21,732 nucleotides of DNA from Thauera sp. UBA6194 (GTDB lineage Bacteria > Pseudomonadota > Gammaproteobacteria > Burkholderiales > Rhodocyclaceae): the NCBI GenBank assembly GCA_002422685.1, contig DITC01000038.1, forward strand, positions 1 through 21,732, written 5' to 3'. Made by a program: the position numbers and the translations under genes. Shown here one piece after another: positions 1-7,433 of the stretch; the stretch's first letter is position 1, and each line of letters opens with the position of its first letter. The notes under the pieces are model-generated. The model was not told where the DNA came from. It made no database searches and saw only the letters and a program-made list of their open reading frames with translations.

Positions 1-171
1 GGCGCGGTAGATCTCGCAGTCGCGGTGCAGGTAGGCGATGTTCTCGCGGTAGGTGTCCACCGCCACGCGGCGCAGGCTCAGCGGAAAGGCGGCCTCGCCT
101 TCGGCTGCAGGCGGCAGGGGGACGGCCTCGTCGTGCGCGCCCTGTGCGGGCTGTTCGGGTTTCGTGCTCAT
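1..171 (-). CDS. Thymidine phosphorylase-like protein, N-terminal fragment
   Basis: Only the first 57 codons are present; the gene runs off the left edge. The start is the ATG at 171-169. After about 30 variable residues rich in A, P and E comes a conserved stretch (about residues 33-57) containing LRRVAVDTYRENIAYLHRDC. This resembles the N-terminal domain of the thymidine/AMP phosphorylase-like proteins of beta- and gammaproteobacteria, which phosphorolyse nucleosides or nucleotides to a base and a sugar phosphate. No strong ribosome binding site is visible. It diverges from the CBS-domain gene across a 220-bp spacer. The family call rests on one short conserved block, so it is moderate; the catalytic part is outside the window. 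Confidence 0.55.
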   Translation of the reverse strand, partial: MSTKPEQPAQGAHDEAVPLPPAAEGEAAFPLSLRRVAVDTYRENIAYLHRDCEIYRA

Positions 172-350
172 GAATGAAAGGCTACACCCAGCCCGCGGCA
201 TCCTGCACGGCTTTGCCCCGCCGATCATGACACAGGGCACACACACGTGGTTCGCCGGACGCGGCTCTCGCCCCCGGGCACACATGCCGACCGAATTCAG
301 CCGGATCGCTTAATAAAAATCAAAACCGTCAACACAATCAGGGCATAGAG

Positions 351-366
351 TGTGAACAGTTTCACG
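351..366. promoter_or_regulatory. CRP-like palindrome upstream of the CBS-domain gene
   Basis: TGTGA-ACAGTT-TCACG matches the CRP-family consensus TGTGA-N6-TCACA at nine of ten half-site positions. It lies 25 bp before the ATG of the CBS gene, just after an AT-rich stretch (311-330). That is too close to the gene for ordinary class I or II activation. If it binds a CRP/FNR-family protein it more likely acts as a repressor site or serves the divergent gene. A chance palindrome or small RNA hairpin is also possible. Confidence 0.35.
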
Positions 367-391
367 CACAAAAGCAGAACAGGAGGACGAC

Positions 392-814
392 ATGACCAAC
401 CGCAACATCTCCTTCATCATCAAGGACCAGAACCCGCTGATGCTGCGCCCGAGCGACACCGTGCAGACCGCCTGCCGCAGCATGTGCGAGCGTGGCGTGG
501 GCGCCGTGCTGGTGACCGATGCGCACCGCCACCTCAAGGGCATCTTCACCGGCCGTGACGCGGTACAGGTCATCGCCAACAACGAAGACCCGGCGCAGGT
601 GCACTTGTCCAAGGTCATGACGGCCAAGCCCGACACGATCGCGCCCGAGCAGAAGGCGATCGACGCCCTGCACATGATGTGCGACGGCGGTTACCGCCAC
701 TTGCCCGTGGTGACCGACGGCAACGTCGTGGGCATCGTCTCGCGCAGCGACTTCAAGGGCCTGGAGCTCGACCAGTTCGAGGACGAGCAGAGCCTGTGGG
801 AACGCATCTGCTGA
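392..814 (+). CDS. CBS-pair domain protein
   Basis: A 140-residue soluble protein made almost entirely of two CBS domains (about residues 12-68 and 78-136). Typical CBS signatures are visible: GVGAVLVTD followed by LKGIFTGRD in the first, and YRHLPVVTDGNVVGIVSRSDF in the second. Stand-alone CBS pairs usually bind adenine nucleotides (AMP, ATP, SAM) and act as sensors or bind a partner enzyme; no effector domain is attached here, so partner and ligand are unknown. The start is firm: AGGAGG lies at 381-386, five bases before the ATG. The gene is monocistronic, convergent with the DUF5924 gene, and has a CRP-like palindrome just upstream. Confidence 0.9.
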   Translation: MTNRNISFIIKDQNPLMLRPSDTVQTACRSMCERGVGAVLVTDAHRHLKGIFTGRDAVQVIANNEDPAQVHLSKVMTAKPDTIAPEQKAIDALHMMCDGGYRHLPVVTDGNVVGIVSRSDFKGLELDQFEDEQSLWERIC

Positions 815-829
815 GCGCCGACCGATAAT

Positions 830-849
830 CGCCGCGCCCTGCCGCGGCG
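830..849 (+). terminator. Possible terminator hairpin after the CBS gene
   Basis: A perfect 7-bp GC-only stem (CGCCGCG / CGCGGCG) with the 6-nt loop CCCTGC begins 15 bp after the CBS stop codon, between two convergent genes. It is followed only by a weakly T-rich stretch, not a proper T run, so it is a candidate rather than a clear intrinsic terminator. Confidence 0.35.
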
Positions 850-913
850 CCTGCTTGCTTCTGCGTGGCGTCCTTGCGCGCTGCGCGGGCGTCATGCAGG
901 CGTGTGGCCGCTT

Positions 914-2083
914 TCAGTCCACCCGAAAACGCAGCGTGCCGATCATGCGGTCGTCGGCGGTGAGCACCCTCACCTGCCAGTGCCCACGCGGATCGGCCGG
1001 AAAGTTGCGCTTGTGCGTCCAGGCCCGGTAGCCCTCGGCCCGCCCACCCGCCACGTCGAGCTCGATGCGATCGACCTCTTCGCCATCGTGCAGCCAGACG
1101 TGGCTCACGCGCTCGGCGAGACCGAGCGGCGCACGAATCGCGGTGTAGGCATACAAGCCCTCTGCAAGCAGGCGCTGCGCCTCGATGCTGCCCAGCCTTT
1201 GAGTGGGTGCTTTGCGCGCCTCATCCACCTGCGTGGTGAGCGCGACCTGAGTCAGGCGCAGCGTGGCCGGCGGCACCCACAGGCGCGCGAGCCAGCCCGC
1301 CGCCCCCAGCGCCGCGAGCAGCGCCAGCACGAGCACGCCTCGCCACCAGCGCGGCACGCTGACCGCTCCCGCCAGCGTCGGAAAGGACAGCACCACCGCC
1401 ACCGCCAGCGCCGCCTGGTAGCTCGCCATGGCCGGCACCTGCAACACCAGCGGCAACACGACCAGCAGCAGCGCAAAGAGCGTGAGCGTGTGATAGCCGA
1501 GGAAGAGCCAGCGCCGCTTCGCCAGCCGACCGAAATACAAGGGATCGACGATCGCCACCAGCGCCATCACGCCGAGCAGCGCGGTAAACAAGGCCTGGCC
1601 GCTGTTCCACGAGGTGCTCGCGACAAAGAAGGGGAGCGCGAAGAACAGGCTTTCCTGGTGGGTGAACTGGGTAAGGTAGCGCACCATCGCGGCCGGCAAG
1701 CCGAAGCCGAAGCGCCGCTTAAGCATGCGGTCGAGTACACGCTCGAGCACCAGCAGCAGCCAGCCCGCAAGCATCGCCACCGCCATCGCGCGCGCGACGC
1801 CCTCGTGGCGCTCGACGAGCACGAAGCTCAACACCCCCGAGACGAAGCCGAAGCTCGCCACCAGCCAGGGGTGGCGGCGCAGCCACACCAGCAGGCGCAG
1901 GCCGCGACGCTTCAGGCGGGCGAGCCGGCTCTTCGCCGCGGGTCGCGAGGGCGCATCGCCGGCGTCGGCGCTCCGATCCTTCGATGAGGCCTCCCCCGCC
2001 ACAGCCCCCTCCGCCGACCGCATCGGCACCGAGCGTGCCGCTGCCTGCGCCCCTTCCGGCGCGCGCAGCCCGTCAGCGCTCAC
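914..2083 (-). CDS. DUF5924/DUF2914 membrane protein
   Basis: A 389-residue protein in three parts. Residues 1-60 are a disordered, charged tail. From about 70 to 280 there are several hydrophobic segments forming a multi-pass membrane domain. The C-terminal 110 residues form a soluble domain with WLHDGEEVDRIELDVAGGR, a THKRNFP stretch and GHWQVRVLTADDRMIGTLRF, the pattern of DUF2914. The architecture matches DUF5924 proteins followed by DUF2914, whose function is unknown. The ATG overlaps the stop of the upstream SDR gene by 4 bp (2080-2083), so the two are probably translationally coupled. It is the last gene of the minus-strand run that begins near 4898. Confidence 0.8.
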   Translation of the reverse strand: MSADGLRAPEGAQAAARSVPMRSAEGAVAGEASSKDRSADAGDAPSRPAAKSRLARLKRRGLRLLVWLRRHPWLVASFGFVSGVLSFVLVERHEGVARAMAVAMLAGWLLLVLERVLDRMLKRRFGFGLPAAMVRYLTQFTHQESLFFALPFFVASTSWNSGQALFTALLGVMALVAIVDPLYFGRLAKRRWLFLGYHTLTLFALLLVVLPLVLQVPAMASYQAALAVAVVLSFPTLAGAVSVPRWWRGVLVLALLAALGAAGWLARLWVPPATLRLTQVALTTQVDEARKAPTQRLGSIEAQRLLAEGLYAYTAIRAPLGLAERVSHVWLHDGEEVDRIELDVAGGRAEGYRAWTHKRNFPADPRGHWQVRVLTADDRMIGTLRFRVD

Positions 2084-2859
2084 TGCATCAGCTCACGCAG
2101 GTCGGCCGTCGGCTCGCGGCCGAAGTCTTCATCGAGGAGAAAATCGACCAGGTGCATCGCGCACAGCGCCGGAGCGACCAGACCACCGCTCGCCTGCATC
2201 TGCGCAAAGCGGTCGCGCAGCGGAAAGCGCTCGAGGGTGCTCGCGCGAATCTCGCCCTGCATCGCGGTGTCGATCACGCCGGGCGCCAGCGCGCAGATGC
2301 GCAGGCCCGGCGTGGCGTCCGCATGCACCGCGCGCGCATGGTGGTCGAGCGCGGCCTTGGTCGCGCAATACACGCTCCAGCCTGCATAGGGCGTGCGCGC
2401 CGCGCCGCTGGAAATGTGCAGCACGCGGCGGTCGCGCGCGCTGTCGTGCAGCGTCGATGCAGCCCCACCTGCGGCGGCGCCGGCCTGGGCAAAGGCCGCA
2501 GCCAGCATCATCGGCGTCGCGACATTCAACGCCACCGCGCGCGCCACGGCGGCCGCATCCTGCAGCGGCAGCGGGCCCATCGGCTGCAGCGTGCCGGCGT
2601 TGTTCACCAGCAGCATCTGTCCGGCATCGCGCATCCAGGCATCGAGTGCGCCCCCCGCCAGCCAGGCCGCGAGCGCCGCACTGTCGGCCAGATCGATCTC
2701 CACTTCCTCGAGCTGCTGGCCGTGCTGCGCGGCGAGCGCCGGATTGCCCTTGCGCGCCAGCCCGAGCACGGCCACGCCGCGCTCGAGCAATTCGCCTGCA
2801 ATCGCCGCGCCCAAGCCGCGGCTGTGTCCGCTCACGATCGCCTTCGTTCGCCCCGTCAT
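2080..2859 (-). CDS. SDR-family oxidoreductase
   Basis: A 259-residue classical short-chain dehydrogenase/reductase. The NAD(P)-binding motif SGHSRGLG is at residues 10-17, NNAG at 86-89, the structural Asn at 112, the catalytic Ser at 151 and Y164-x3-K168. All active-site residues are present, so it should be a working carbonyl reductase or alcohol dehydrogenase; the layout resembles sepiapterin-reductase-like SDRs but the substrate cannot be read from sequence. I chose the ATG at 2859 because AGGAGG (2865-2870) lies 5 nt upstream; a TTG 21 bp further up would leave that site inside the gene. It follows the methyltransferase by 55 bp and overlaps the DUF5924 gene. Confidence 0.87.
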   Translation of the reverse strand: MTGRTKAIVSGHSRGLGAAIAGELLERGVAVLGLARKGNPALAAQHGQQLEEVEIDLADSAALAAWLAGGALDAWMRDAGQMLLVNNAGTLQPMGPLPLQDAAAVARAVALNVATPMMLAAAFAQAGAAAGGAASTLHDSARDRRVLHISSGAARTPYAGWSVYCATKAALDHHARAVHADATPGLRICALAPGVIDTAMQGEIRASTLERFPLRDRFAQMQASGGLVAPALCAMHLVDFLLDEDFGREPTADLRELMQ

Positions 2860-2914
2860 ATGCGCCTCCTGTGTCATCAAGCGCGCCCTTCCACGGCGCG
2901 CAACTCGCCCGCGA

Positions 2915-3544
2915 TCAGGCCAGTGGCTTGCGTGCCACCAACCCCACCAGGGCCGACTGCCCCTTGTGGCCGACGCCCTCGGCGAGCGCGTCCTCGTATT
3001 CCTGCAGGTGCACGATCTCCAGTGCGGCGAAGGCCGTGCGCAGCATGTCGGCGGTGTAGAGGTTCTCCAGCGCCGACGGGCCGCCGGTGCGGTATTCGAG
3101 CTGCTTCGGCGTATAGCCCTGCACGATCAGGTGGCCGCCAGGCTTGAGCGCGCGCGCCATGCCGGCAAAGATGCGCTCGCGCTGCAAGGGCTCGGCAAAC
3201 TGGATGAAGATCGCGACCACGAAGTCGAAGGCCGCTTCCGGATAGTCCCAGTTCGCCGCGTCCGCGAGGACAAAATCGACCTCGACGTGGCGGCCCGCGG
3301 CCAGCTTGCGCGCCTTCTCCAGCGCCACCGGCGAGATCTCGGTCGCCGTCACCTGCAGGCCCTGTTCGGCCAGCCACACCGCGTTGCGCCCCTCGCCATC
3401 GGCGACCGAAAGCGCGCGCGTGCCGGACGCCAGCAGCGCCCCCTGCGCAGCGAGAAAACGGTTGGGCAGCGTGCCGAAGACATAGTCCTCGCCGGCGGCA
3501 CGATAGCGGCTGGACCACATGTGTTCCTGTTCATGTGCGTTCAT
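2915..3544 (-). CDS. Class I SAM-dependent methyltransferase
   Basis: A 209-residue Rossmann-type methyltransferase. Motif I is SVADGEGRNAVWLAE (about 46-60), the acidic residue that contacts the SAM ribose is E69, and motif IV/post-motif features follow in FDFVVAIFIQF and ALKPGGHLIVQGY. The N-terminal MWSSRYRAAGEDYVFGTLPN pattern is shared with TehB/thiopurine-methyltransferase-like proteins that methylate small molecules or metalloids; the substrate is not known. The start at 3544 is supported by GAGG about 8-11 nt upstream. It sits between two SDR genes on the same strand, 104 bp after one and 55 bp before the other. Confidence 0.87.
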   Translation of the reverse strand: MNAHEQEHMWSSRYRAAGEDYVFGTLPNRFLAAQGALLASGTRALSVADGEGRNAVWLAEQGLQVTATEISPVALEKARKLAAGRHVEVDFVLADAANWDYPEAAFDFVVAIFIQFAEPLQRERIFAGMARALKPGGHLIVQGYTPKQLEYRTGGPSALENLYTADMLRTAFAALEIVHLQEYEDALAEGVGHKGQSALVGLVARKPLA

Positions 3545-3648
3545 GTCATTTTCCTCGAGTCAGTCGGTACGGCACGCGCCGGCGGGCGGGCCTGGGCGCG
3601 GGCGGAAACCTCGGCGTCGACCGCCGGGGCGGCGCGCGCCGGCTGCGG

Positions 3649-4356
3649 CTACCAGGGCAGGTGCTCGCCGCGATAATCGAAAAATTCGCCCGAATCTTCC
3701 ACCGTGAGCCCGGCGAGCACGGTAAGCAGTCGTTTCGCGGCCCGCTCGGGAGGCTGCACCTGCAGGCCGGATTTGGCGAAGGGGGCCGACAGCCCGGTGT
3801 CGACCGTGCCCGGGTGCAGCGCCACGCAGATCGCGCGCGGCCGGCTACGGCGCAGCTCGATGGACGCAGTGCGCACGAGCTGGTTCAGCGCCGCCTTGGA
3901 TGCACGGTAGGCGTACCAGCCGCCGAGCCGGTTGTCGCCGATGCTGCCGACCTTGGCCGACAGCGTCGCGAACAGCGCGCGCCGATCGCGCGGCAGCAAA
4001 GGCAGAAAGTGCTTCATCAGCAGCGCCGGGCCGATCGCGTTGATCGCGAAGGCCTGCGCGAGCGCGGCCGGGTCGAGCTCGCGCCAGCTCTTTTCCGGCG
4101 CCATGCCGGGGCCGTGCAGAACGCCGGTGGCGTCGATCACCAGCTCGGGCGTGCCACGCGCGCCCAGCCACTGCGCGCAGGCGGCAATGCTCGCCTCGTC
4201 GAGCAGATCGAGCGCCGGCGTGCTGTTGCGGCCGAGCGCAACCACCGCATCGAACGCGCCCTCTGCCCGCAGCGCCTCGACGAACGCGCCGCCGATGCCA
4301 CCGCAGCCGATGACGACCGCGAGGCGCACATCCTTATCCGGCTCGGAGCTGCTCAT
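3649..4356 (-). CDS. SDR-family oxidoreductase (C-factor-like)
   Basis: A 235-residue SDR, unlike the SDR at 2080-2859. The cofactor loop is GCGGIG (17-22), Asn106 is the structural Asn, TLSAKVGSIGDNRLGGWYAY (131-150) carries the serine region, and Y150-x3-K154 is the catalytic pair, followed by HPGTVDTGLS. This arrangement is typical of C-factor/CsgA-like SDRs, which are mostly uncharacterised oxidoreductases. The start is supported by a GAGGTG site 5 nt upstream of the ATG. The gene lies 80 bp after the CopD-like gene and may share its transcript. Confidence 0.85.
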   Translation of the reverse strand: MSSSEPDKDVRLAVVIGCGGIGGAFVEALRAEGAFDAVVALGRNSTPALDLLDEASIAACAQWLGARGTPELVIDATGVLHGPGMAPEKSWRELDPAALAQAFAINAIGPALLMKHFLPLLPRDRRALFATLSAKVGSIGDNRLGGWYAYRASKAALNQLVRTASIELRRSRPRAICVALHPGTVDTGLSAPFAKSGLQVQPPERAAKRLLTVLAGLTVEDSGEFFDYRGEHLPW

Positions 4357-4436
4357 GTTTCACCTCGATGTTTCTCAGGATCATGCGAAATCCACGCCCC
4401 CGGCCGCGTCGCCGGACGCCACCGCGCACACGAGGT

Positions 4437-4898
4437 TCAGCCCAGCCAGCGCCCGATCGTGCCGACCGCGATGGTCACGAAGCCCAAGGCCAGGTTGGCG
4501 CCCACCAGCTGACGGATGCGCCCGAGCGCCGCGCCCCCCGCCTTCCAGTCGCCGGCCGTCACCGCCTTGCTCAGGCTGGCGTAAGGCACGAAAAAAACGA
4601 ACACGTAGATCGCGATCATCACCAGTCCGAGCAGGAACATGATGTGCTGGTACAGCGGCGCCGCGGCAAAGCCATAGCGCAGGATCAGCGCCAGTCCGCT
4701 CGCCAGCACCACCGCCACCGCAACCCATACCCAGGTGAAAAAGCGCGCCAACACCCCGCGCCACAGCCGCAGGCGCGGCGGAGGTTCGAGCTGAGCCGCT
4801 GCCTCGGGCCGCAGGCAGACGTAAGCGAAGAACATGCCGCCCACCCAGACCACGACGCCGGCCACGTGCGCGAAGAGCAAAAACGGATCGAATGTCAT
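4437..4898 (-). CDS. CopD-family integral membrane protein
   Basis: A 153-residue protein with four predicted membrane helices. It opens with FDPFLLFAHVAGVVVWVGGMFFAY, the first-helix pattern of the CopD/DUF-type membrane family with its conserved His (residue 10). Members are associated with copper handling or are b-type-haem-like membrane proteins; the copper role is not shown here because no cop genes are nearby. The reading frame stays open to 5096, but I start at the ATG at 4898 because the family begins here and the extension is arginine-rich, unlike a membrane protein leader. The ribosome site (GGGGGA) is weak. It is the first gene of the minus-strand run. Confidence 0.8.
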   Translation of the reverse strand: MTFDPFLLFAHVAGVVVWVGGMFFAYVCLRPEAAAQLEPPPRLRLWRGVLARFFTWVWVAVAVVLASGLALILRYGFAAAPLYQHIMFLLGLVMIAIYVFVFFVPYASLSKAVTAGDWKAGGAALGRIRQLVGANLALGFVTIAVGTIGRWLG

Positions 4899-4916
4899 GC
4901 TGGGTCCCCCGGACGG

Positions 4917-4945
4917 AATTGAAAGCCGCCCTGATTGTGCCGCAA
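4917..4945 (-). promoter_or_regulatory. Possible promoter of the CopD-led gene run
   Basis: On the minus strand TTGCGG (4945-4940) and TCAATT (4922-4917) are 17 bp apart, about 20 bp before the CopD-like start. Each box matches the sigma-70 consensus only partly, so this is a weak call based on spacing and position. Confidence 0.25.
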
Positions 4946-5055
4946 ACCGGCGCCGCTGCGTCCGCTCTCCCGGTCCACGCGTCGGCCGACGCGCGCGAAA
5001 GGCGCGCCCGCGCCGCCACCCGATGCGCGGGGATAGCCGCGCCGGCACGCCGCGC

Positions 5056-5084
5056 TTGGACGCGCCCTGCCGGCGCGGTACATT
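5056..5084 (+). promoter_or_regulatory. Candidate sigma-70 promoter of the GSTCD-like methyltransferase gene
   Basis: TTGGAC (5056-5061) and TACATT (5079-5084) are separated by 17 bp, putting a start of transcription near 5091, about 35 bp before the ATG at 5126. Both boxes are imperfect but spacing and position are right. Confidence 0.4.
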
Positions 5085-5125
5085 TGCGCGCTCCATCGCA
5101 GCAGGGCCGCGAGCCCCTCCCGCCC

Positions 5126-5959
5126 ATGACCGCCCAGCACCCCGAAATCCGCCCCGAGCAATCCATCGAGCTGCTCAAGCAGCTCCACATCCTGACCCGC
5201 GACGGAAAACTCAACCAGGACAGCCGGCGCAAGCTCAAGCAGGTCTACCACCTTTACCAGTTCATCGAGCCGCTGCTCGCCGAGGCGCTCGCCGAGCGGC
5301 CCGACATCGAGCTCGTCGACCATGGCGCGGGCAAGTCCTACCTCGGCTTCATCCTCTACGACCTGTTCTTCAAGCAGCACGCCCCGGCCGGCCGCATCCA
5401 CGGCATCGAGACGCGCGACGAGCTGGTGCTGAGCTCGCGCCGGCTCGCCGACAAGCTGGGCTTCTCGGCCGGCATGCGCTTCCAGAACCTGACCGTGGCC
5501 GAGTCGATCGGCTCGGAGCGCCTGCCCGAGCGCATCGACGTCGTCACCGCGCTGCACGCCTGCAACACCGCCACCGACGATGCCATCCGTTTCGCGCTCG
5601 AGAAGGGCGCGCGCTCGATCGTGCTCGTGCCCTGCTGTCAGGCCGAGGTCGCCGCGGAACTGCGCAAACACAAACAGAAGATGCTCAAGCATCCGATCGC
5701 CGAACTGTGGCGCCATCCGATCCACACCCGCGAGTTCGGCAGCCACCTCACCAACGTGCTGCGCTGCCTGCAGCTCGAGGCGCACGGCTACGAGGTCACC
5801 GTGACCGAGCTCGTGGGCTGGGAGCACTCGATGAAGAACGAGCTCATCATCGCCCGCCACCAGCCCGACCGACCGCGCCAGCGTGCCGCCGAGCGCCTGA
5901 GCGCGTTGCTGCACGAGTTCGGGCTGGAGACGCTGTCGGAGCGCTTCTTCGTGCGCTGA
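5126..5959 (+). CDS. GSTCD-like SAM-dependent methyltransferase
   Basis: A 277-residue protein with the signatures of the methyltransferase fold shared with the C-terminal domain of GSTCD (Methyltransf_32). VDHGAGKSYLGF (64-75) is the SAM-binding loop, TALHACNTATDDAI (141-154) and VLVPCCQAEV (166-175) are the two other strongly conserved blocks, the last with its Cys pair. The substrate is unknown; RNA or protein targets have been suggested for relatives. The frame is open from 4892, but residues before 5126 look random and the ATG at 5126 begins the conserved region, about 35 bp after a candidate promoter. No clear Shine-Dalgarno is visible. Confidence 0.85.
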   Translation: MTAQHPEIRPEQSIELLKQLHILTRDGKLNQDSRRKLKQVYHLYQFIEPLLAEALAERPDIELVDHGAGKSYLGFILYDLFFKQHAPAGRIHGIETRDELVLSSRRLADKLGFSAGMRFQNLTVAESIGSERLPERIDVVTALHACNTATDDAIRFALEKGARSIVLVPCCQAEVAAELRKHKQKMLKHPIAELWRHPIHTREFGSHLTNVLRCLQLEAHGYEVTVTELVGWEHSMKNELIIARHQPDRPRQRAAERLSALLHEFGLETLSERFFVR

Positions 5960-5966
5960 CGCGTGC

Positions 5967-6004
5967 GCCGCACCGCAGGCGTGCGCCCGGAGCCTCGGTG
6001 CGGC
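5967..6004 (+). terminator. Possible terminator hairpin after the GSTCD-like methyltransferase
   Basis: GCCGCACCG (5967-5975) and CGGTGCGGC (5996-6004) form a perfect 9-bp stem around a 20-nt loop, starting 8 bp after the stop codon. There is no T run, so it could be a Rho-assisted or processing structure rather than an intrinsic terminator. Confidence 0.3.
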
Positions 6005-6014
6005 ACCTACCGGT

Positions 6015-6053
6015 TACAATGACGACGCGTTTTCACGATGACAGCGCGTCATC
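6015..6053 (+). promoter_or_regulatory. Minus-10-like box and palindrome before the YdhR-like gene
   Basis: TACAAT at 6015-6020 is a good minus-10 element without a recognisable minus-35. Some 17 bp downstream, GATGAC-AGCGC-GTCATC (6037-6053) is a perfect 6-bp inverted repeat with a 5-bp centre. Its position just after the presumed transcription start would suit a repressor site. No regulator is identifiable. Confidence 0.35.
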
Positions 6054-6075
6054 GACCCGACCACACGGAGGCACC

Positions 6076-6381
6076 ATGACGACCCTGCTGCAAGTCGACT
6101 TTCCCTTCGCCGGCCCCTGGGGCGAAGAAATGGCCGCCGGCATGCGCGAACTGGCCACCTCGATCGCGCAGGAGCCCGGCCTGCTGTGGAAGATCTGGAC
6201 CGAGAATCGCGACGCCAGCGAGGCGGGAGGCATCTATCTCTTCGCCGACCAGGCCAGCGCCACCGCCTATCTCGACATGCACCGCGCGCGCCTGCTCGGC
6301 TTCGGCGTCCCCGTCGTGAACGCCAAGCTCTTCGATGTAAACCTGCCGCTTTCGCTGATCGACCGCGCCCCGCTCGGCTGA
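6076..6381 (+). CDS. YdhR-family putative monooxygenase
   Basis: A 101-residue small protein with the family landmarks of YdhR: an N-terminal TLLQVDFPF strand, LLWKIWTEN in the middle (about residues 36-44), then AGGIYLFADQASATAYLDMH. YdhR-like proteins have a ferredoxin-like dimeric alpha/beta barrel fold like ABM monooxygenases; a physiological substrate is not established. GGAGG lies at 6068-6072, 3-4 nt from the ATG at 6076, which fixes the start; an upstream in-frame stretch is not conserved. A palindrome at 6037-6053 may control it. Confidence 0.85.
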   Translation: MTTLLQVDFPFAGPWGEEMAAGMRELATSIAQEPGLLWKIWTENRDASEAGGIYLFADQASATAYLDMHRARLLGFGVPVVNAKLFDVNLPLSLIDRAPLG

Positions 6382-6430
6382 GCACACCCCGGCGCACGAT
6401 CGACGAAGCCCCCTGAAGCACAGGCCGCAC

Positions 6431-7414
6431 ATGGACGTCGCTGACCCTCGAGCTCCGCTATCCTTTCTGCACAGCTCGGCGCACGCCGACAAATTCCCCT
6501 ACAAGCTGGCGGCGGGCTTCCCTCATGTCGTGCGCAAGCTCGACGAGCTATGGAACGACCCGCCGGCGCTCACCGAATACTTCTCCGAGCTGATGGTGTC
6601 GAAGCGCCCCGGGCGGCGCGGTTTTCCGCCCGAAGTGGGGGCGGAGATCCTCGCGCTCAGCATCGCGTACGACCACATCGGGCCGATCCGCCCGCAGGAA
6701 CAGCAGCACGCCACGAGCACGGAGGGCCTGACCGACGACGCCTGGGGTTACGAGCGCGCGGTCGCCGAGCTCGACCGGCTCGGCATCCGGCGCACCATGG
6801 CCGGCTTCGTGCGCGCGGTCGAGTCCGGCAACCAGCACCTGTGCAATCTGTTCCTGCTCGCCGGCTTCGACGTCAACAGCCGCGACGCGCGCCAATGGAC
6901 GCCGCTGATGGTCGCCGCCTTCAACGGCAGCGAGGCGCTCGCGCTCGAACTCATCAAGCTCGGGGCGAGCGTCCACGCACAGGACGCGGACGGCTACACG
7001 CCGCTGCACTGGGGCACCTTCAACGGCTATGCCCGCGTGGTGGAGCTGCTGCTGCGCAAGGGCGCCGAGGTCGACGCCGCCAGCCTCGCGCACATCACGC
7101 CGTTGCTGCAGGCGGCCGCGCGCGGCCACAGCGCCGTCGTCCAGCTGCTGCTCGAGCGCAAGGCGCGAGTGAACCTCGCCGCGAGCGATGGTTCCACCGC
7201 CCTGCTCAAGGCCGTCGCCAACGGCCACTGGAACATCGTCACCCAGTTGCTCGACGCGGGTGCCTCGGCTCTGGTCACACTGAGCAACGGCACCACGCTG
7301 GGCGCGATCGCCGCGCGCTCGCAAGACCCGCGCATCCGCGAGCGCATCGCGATTGCCATCCGCATGGAGCAGCGCGGCCACGCGCCGCTGCAGCAGGACA
7401 AGCCGACCCCCTGA
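6431..7414 (+). CDS. Ankyrin-repeat protein with an unassigned N-terminal domain
   Basis: A 327-residue protein without signal peptide or membrane segment. Residues 1-115 form a domain I cannot assign to a named family, with KFPYKLAAGFPHVVRKLDEL and GRRGFPPEVGAEILALSIAY as its most structured parts. From about 122 to 285 there are five ankyrin repeats; the third, from 188, is closest to consensus (DGYTPLHWGTFNGYARVVEL), and a degenerate one follows. Ankyrin stacks bind proteins, so this is probably a cytoplasmic adaptor with unknown partner. The efflux-pump gene starts 19 bp after its stop, suggesting co-transcription. No strong ribosome site precedes the ATG at 6431. Confidence 0.87.
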   Translation: MDVADPRAPLSFLHSSAHADKFPYKLAAGFPHVVRKLDELWNDPPALTEYFSELMVSKRPGRRGFPPEVGAEILALSIAYDHIGPIRPQEQQHATSTEGLTDDAWGYERAVAELDRLGIRRTMAGFVRAVESGNQHLCNLFLLAGFDVNSRDARQWTPLMVAAFNGSEALALELIKLGASVHAQDADGYTPLHWGTFNGYARVVELLLRKGAEVDAASLAHITPLLQAAARGHSAVVQLLLERKARVNLAASDGSTALLKAVANGHWNIVTQLLDAGASALVTLSNGTTLGAIAARSQDPRIRERIAIAIRMEQRGHAPLQQDKPTP

Positions 7415-7433
7415 ACCCGGACCAGAGCCCTGC

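Noticed and set aside
2860..2880. Upstream TTG start for the first SDR gene
   Set aside because: The AGGAGG ribosome site would lie inside the gene; the ATG at 2859 is correctly spaced from it.
902..3676. Several long plus-strand frames opposite the SDR, methyltransferase and DUF5924 genes
   Set aside because: All are Arg/Ala/His-rich shadows typical of GC-rich DNA; the minus-strand genes have clear catalytic motifs or known domain patterns.
4834..6075. Plus-strand open frame running into the YdhR-like gene
   Set aside because: The upstream portion is Arg/Pro-rich shadow of the methyltransferase gene; the real start has GGAGG and begins at 6076.
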